The translations under genes and the position numbers were made by a program. 30,188 nt of DNA. It comes from a virus. Below the pieces are notes generated by a model. The model was not told where the DNA came from. It ran no database searches and saw only the letters and a list, made by a program, of their open reading frames with translations. Shown in pieces: positions 28,751 through 30,188 of the stretch. The DNA lies in the IMG/VR virus record IMGVR_UViG_3300024348_000173, positions 1 through 30,188 of that record. The stretch is one strand, 5' to 3'. How positions within the stretch are numbered: the stretch's first letter is position 1; each line of letters starts with the position of its first letter.

Positions 28751-29308
28751 ATGCTATACTTTATAACAGAAACATATTTAAAGACGAACACACCTATTAC
28801 GGCTAACGTAGACGTAACAGACGTAACGCCGTACATTAAAACGCAGTCAGACCTACGTGTACAGCCCATTCTAGGTAGTGTCTTTTATAACTACTTACTA
28901 GACGCGTACAATACGCAAACGTTAAACCCAGACGAAGAAACACTAGTAGGTTTTATTCAACCCGTAGTGGCTTGGCGTTCAGCAGAAGACGCTGTTTTTG
29001 GACTATCTTACCAGCTTAAAAACAAAGGTCTTCAAACTCAAAACGGCGACTTTTCAAATAGTGTAAGTCGTACAGAAGTAGTTTTCGGAATGGAACACTT
29101 CGCACAAAAGGCGTCTTTCTTTGAAGCTAGATTAATTAAATACCTACTAGCTAATAAAAACTTATTTCCAGAGTTCACAAGTCAAGAAAACCGCGACACG
29201 GATTTACGCCCACAAATAGAAATGTGCGATTGTGTAGGGACTTGTTACGGACGTTGTGGACAACGCTACAATGACAACGGATATAATAACGCTATAATGG
29301 TATTTTAA
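28751..29308 (+). CDS. Head-tail adaptor-like protein with Cys cluster, 185 aa
   Basis: Starts one base after the portal stop region. Helical N-terminal half with LRVQPILGSVFYNYLLDAYN (about 35-54), as in gp6/gp15-type connectors, and a central helix LVGFIQPVVAWRSAEDAVFG. The last part, CDCVGTCYGRCG (C159, C161, C165, C169), is an unusual four-Cys cluster that may bind a metal or form disulfides in the virion. The stop overlaps the holin start by one base. The adaptor role comes from position after the portal and size. Confidence 0.6.
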   Translation: MLYFITETYLKTNTPITANVDVTDVTPYIKTQSDLRVQPILGSVFYNYLLDAYNTQTLNPDEETLVGFIQPVVAWRSAEDAVFGLSYQLKNKGLQTQNGDFSNSVSRTEVVFGMEHFAQKASFFEARLIKYLLANKNLFPEFTSQENRDTDLRPQIEMCDCVGTCYGRCGQRYNDNGYNNAIMVF

Positions 29309-29733
29309 TGAAGTCTAAGCTATCTATTTTCATTCTTTCGGCGTTCGCTATTCTTTCACCAGTTAAGCCGCTTATTTTAGTTGCTGTTTTAGCTATTATT
29401 TTAGATACGTGTTTCGGCATCTGGCGTAGTGTTAAAAAGGGTGGCTGGAAATCAATAAGAAGTAGACGGCTTTCGCACACTATCAGTAAGTCTTTACTTT
29501 ATTCGGGCGCTATTGTGTTCATTTTCTTAATGGAAAAGTACGTGGTTTCAGACATTCTAGGGCATTTTATTGCTATTGACTTAGTATTAACTAAAGCATT
29601 TACGTTCTTTTGTGTCATTACAGAAGTGAAAAGCATTAACGAAAGCTACTTTAGTGTAACTGGCGTAAATGTTTGGGACAAGTTTATAAATTTTGTTAAA
29701 CGATCTAAAGAAAATTTCGACGAACTAAGATGA
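29308..29733 (+). CDS. Holin (Phage_holin_4-like)
   Basis: 141 residues with about three membrane helices (5-17 with 20-37, 62-79, 86-107), a basic loop WRSVKKGGWKSIRSRRLSH between the first and second, and a polar tail with NINFVKRSKENFDELR-like residues. The segment YVVSDILGHFIAIDLVLTKA is familiar from phage_holin_4-type proteins of Bacteroidota and Firmicutes phages. It forms the inner-membrane lesion that lets the amidase out or triggers lysis. Its stop overlaps the amidase start (ATGA). Confidence 0.82.
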   Translation: MKSKLSIFILSAFAILSPVKPLILVAVLAIILDTCFGIWRSVKKGGWKSIRSRRLSHTISKSLLYSGAIVFIFLMEKYVVSDILGHFIAIDLVLTKAFTFFCVITEVKSINESYFSVTGVNVWDKFINFVKRSKENFDELR

Positions 29734-30188
29734 AAAAACTAGACATTCAAGCTATTAAACAAGTACGTTTAAAAGACAATCAGTATTTTGCTGAAAGTTC
29801 ACCTAAGACGCAGATTTATTTACACCACACGGCGGGAAATGGCAATGCTGAAGGGGTTTCAAGGTATTGGAATGGTAACGACAGCCGAATAGCTACGGCT
29901 TTTATCATTGGTGAAAACGGAACGATTGTACAATGTTTTTCATCTAAGCATTGGGCGTGGCATTTAGGTATTGATCAAGAAGATTTCGCTAGAAATGGCG
30001 CTAAATATTCAAACTTAAATAAACTATCTGTAGGTATCGAGGTTTGTAACTGGGGTTATCTTAAAAAGAAAGGTGACAAGTATTATAATTACGCTGGCGG
30101 TGTAGTTAATCCGTCTTACGTTACTGAACTAGAAACACCTTACAAAGGTTATAAGTATTGGTATAAATACAGCGACGCACAAATAGAG
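29730..30188 (+). CDS. N-acetylmuramoyl-L-alanine amidase (endolysin), N-terminal part; continues at base 1
   Basis: Encodes residues 1-153 of the amidase; the frame runs off the window end and continues at base 261 of the left copy. The zinc-ligand start LHHTAGNG (H32), FSSKHWAWHLG (70-80) and VGIEVCN (E104) are all visible here. The start ATG lies in the holin stop. In the region shared with the left copy, the four base differences are synonymous, so both versions give the same protein. Confidence 0.93.
   Translation, partial: MKKLDIQAIKQVRLKDNQYFAESSPKTQIYLHHTAGNGNAEGVSRYWNGNDSRIATAFIIGENGTIVQCFSSKHWAWHLGIDQEDFARNGAKYSNLNKLSVGIEVCNWGYLKKKGDKYYNYAGGVVNPSYVTELETPYKGYKYWYKYSDAQIE
29929..30188. 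repeat. Terminal direct repeat, right copy
   Basis: Counterpart of 1-260, with T instead of C at 30056, 30059, 30074 and 30089. The overlap offset is 29,928 bases, which is the inferred genome length. Confidence 0.93.

Noticed and set aside
1-30188. CRISPR array, tRNA genes, integrase or lysogeny module
   Set aside because: No spaced identical repeats of CRISPR type, no tRNA-like cloverleaf noticed, and no integrase or excisionase among the proteins.

Overview
The window looks like one complete genome of a small tailed phage (about 29.9 kb) that infects a member of the Bacteroidota. The last 260 bases repeat the first 260, and one amidase gene runs across the junction, so the map closes into a circle of 29,928 bp. 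The host assignment rests on promoters of the Bacteroidota type (TTTG, about 19 bases, TAnnTTTG), A-rich leaders without Shine-Dalgarno sequences, an AT-rich genome, and protein families typical of flavobacterial phages (recognised from memory, not searched). A tape-measure-like protein, a tail-tube-like protein and the absence of a recognisable sheath suggest a siphovirus. I see no integrase, repressor/integrase module, tRNA or CRISPR array.

Layout: nearly everything is transcribed rightward, in two arms. The early arm runs from a strong promoter (2252-2282) to a terminator (10849-10874). It holds a run of tiny genes, a DnaA-domain-IV-like protein, a structured RNA with an intrinsic terminator (3968-4058), a replication initiator-like protein and a DnaB/RecA-type helicase. 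These are followed by a lone cytosine methyltransferase, a NinG-like nuclease and, from a second promoter (7397-7426), an ERF annealing protein with a YqaJ-type exonuclease. The arm ends in an array of very small genes (9108-10385), many preceded by the same 20-bp leader, then a DUF736-like protein with an SSB-like acidic tip and a small HTH-like protein. No DNA polymerase or primase was recognised, so host enzymes are probably recruited.

The late arm begins at 10938 and runs through the circle junction to 1999. It contains a DUF1360-like membrane protein, a sigma-like HTH protein, terminase small and large subunits, two large tail proteins, the tape measure, a tail-completion candidate, a fibre module, a pair of leftward tail-chaperone-like genes, protease-scaffold, major capsid, tail tube, portal, head-tail adaptor, holin, amidase, a probable unimolecular spanin and a metallophosphoesterase. 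A terminator (2037-2070) closes it. The order is permuted compared with the usual siphovirus order: the tail tip and tape measure come first, and the portal comes last, beside lysis.

The most interesting items are a leader RNA whose two hairpin loops are perfectly complementary over 8 nt (possible kissing loops or pseudoknot over a terminator), the six-copy 20-bp leader that punctuates the small-gene array, a 13-bp leader shared by late genes, a three-member family of small paralogues one of which is fused in frame to a MazG-like domain, and several islands with different base composition (methyltransferase, fibre tip, a small gene between the terminase subunits).
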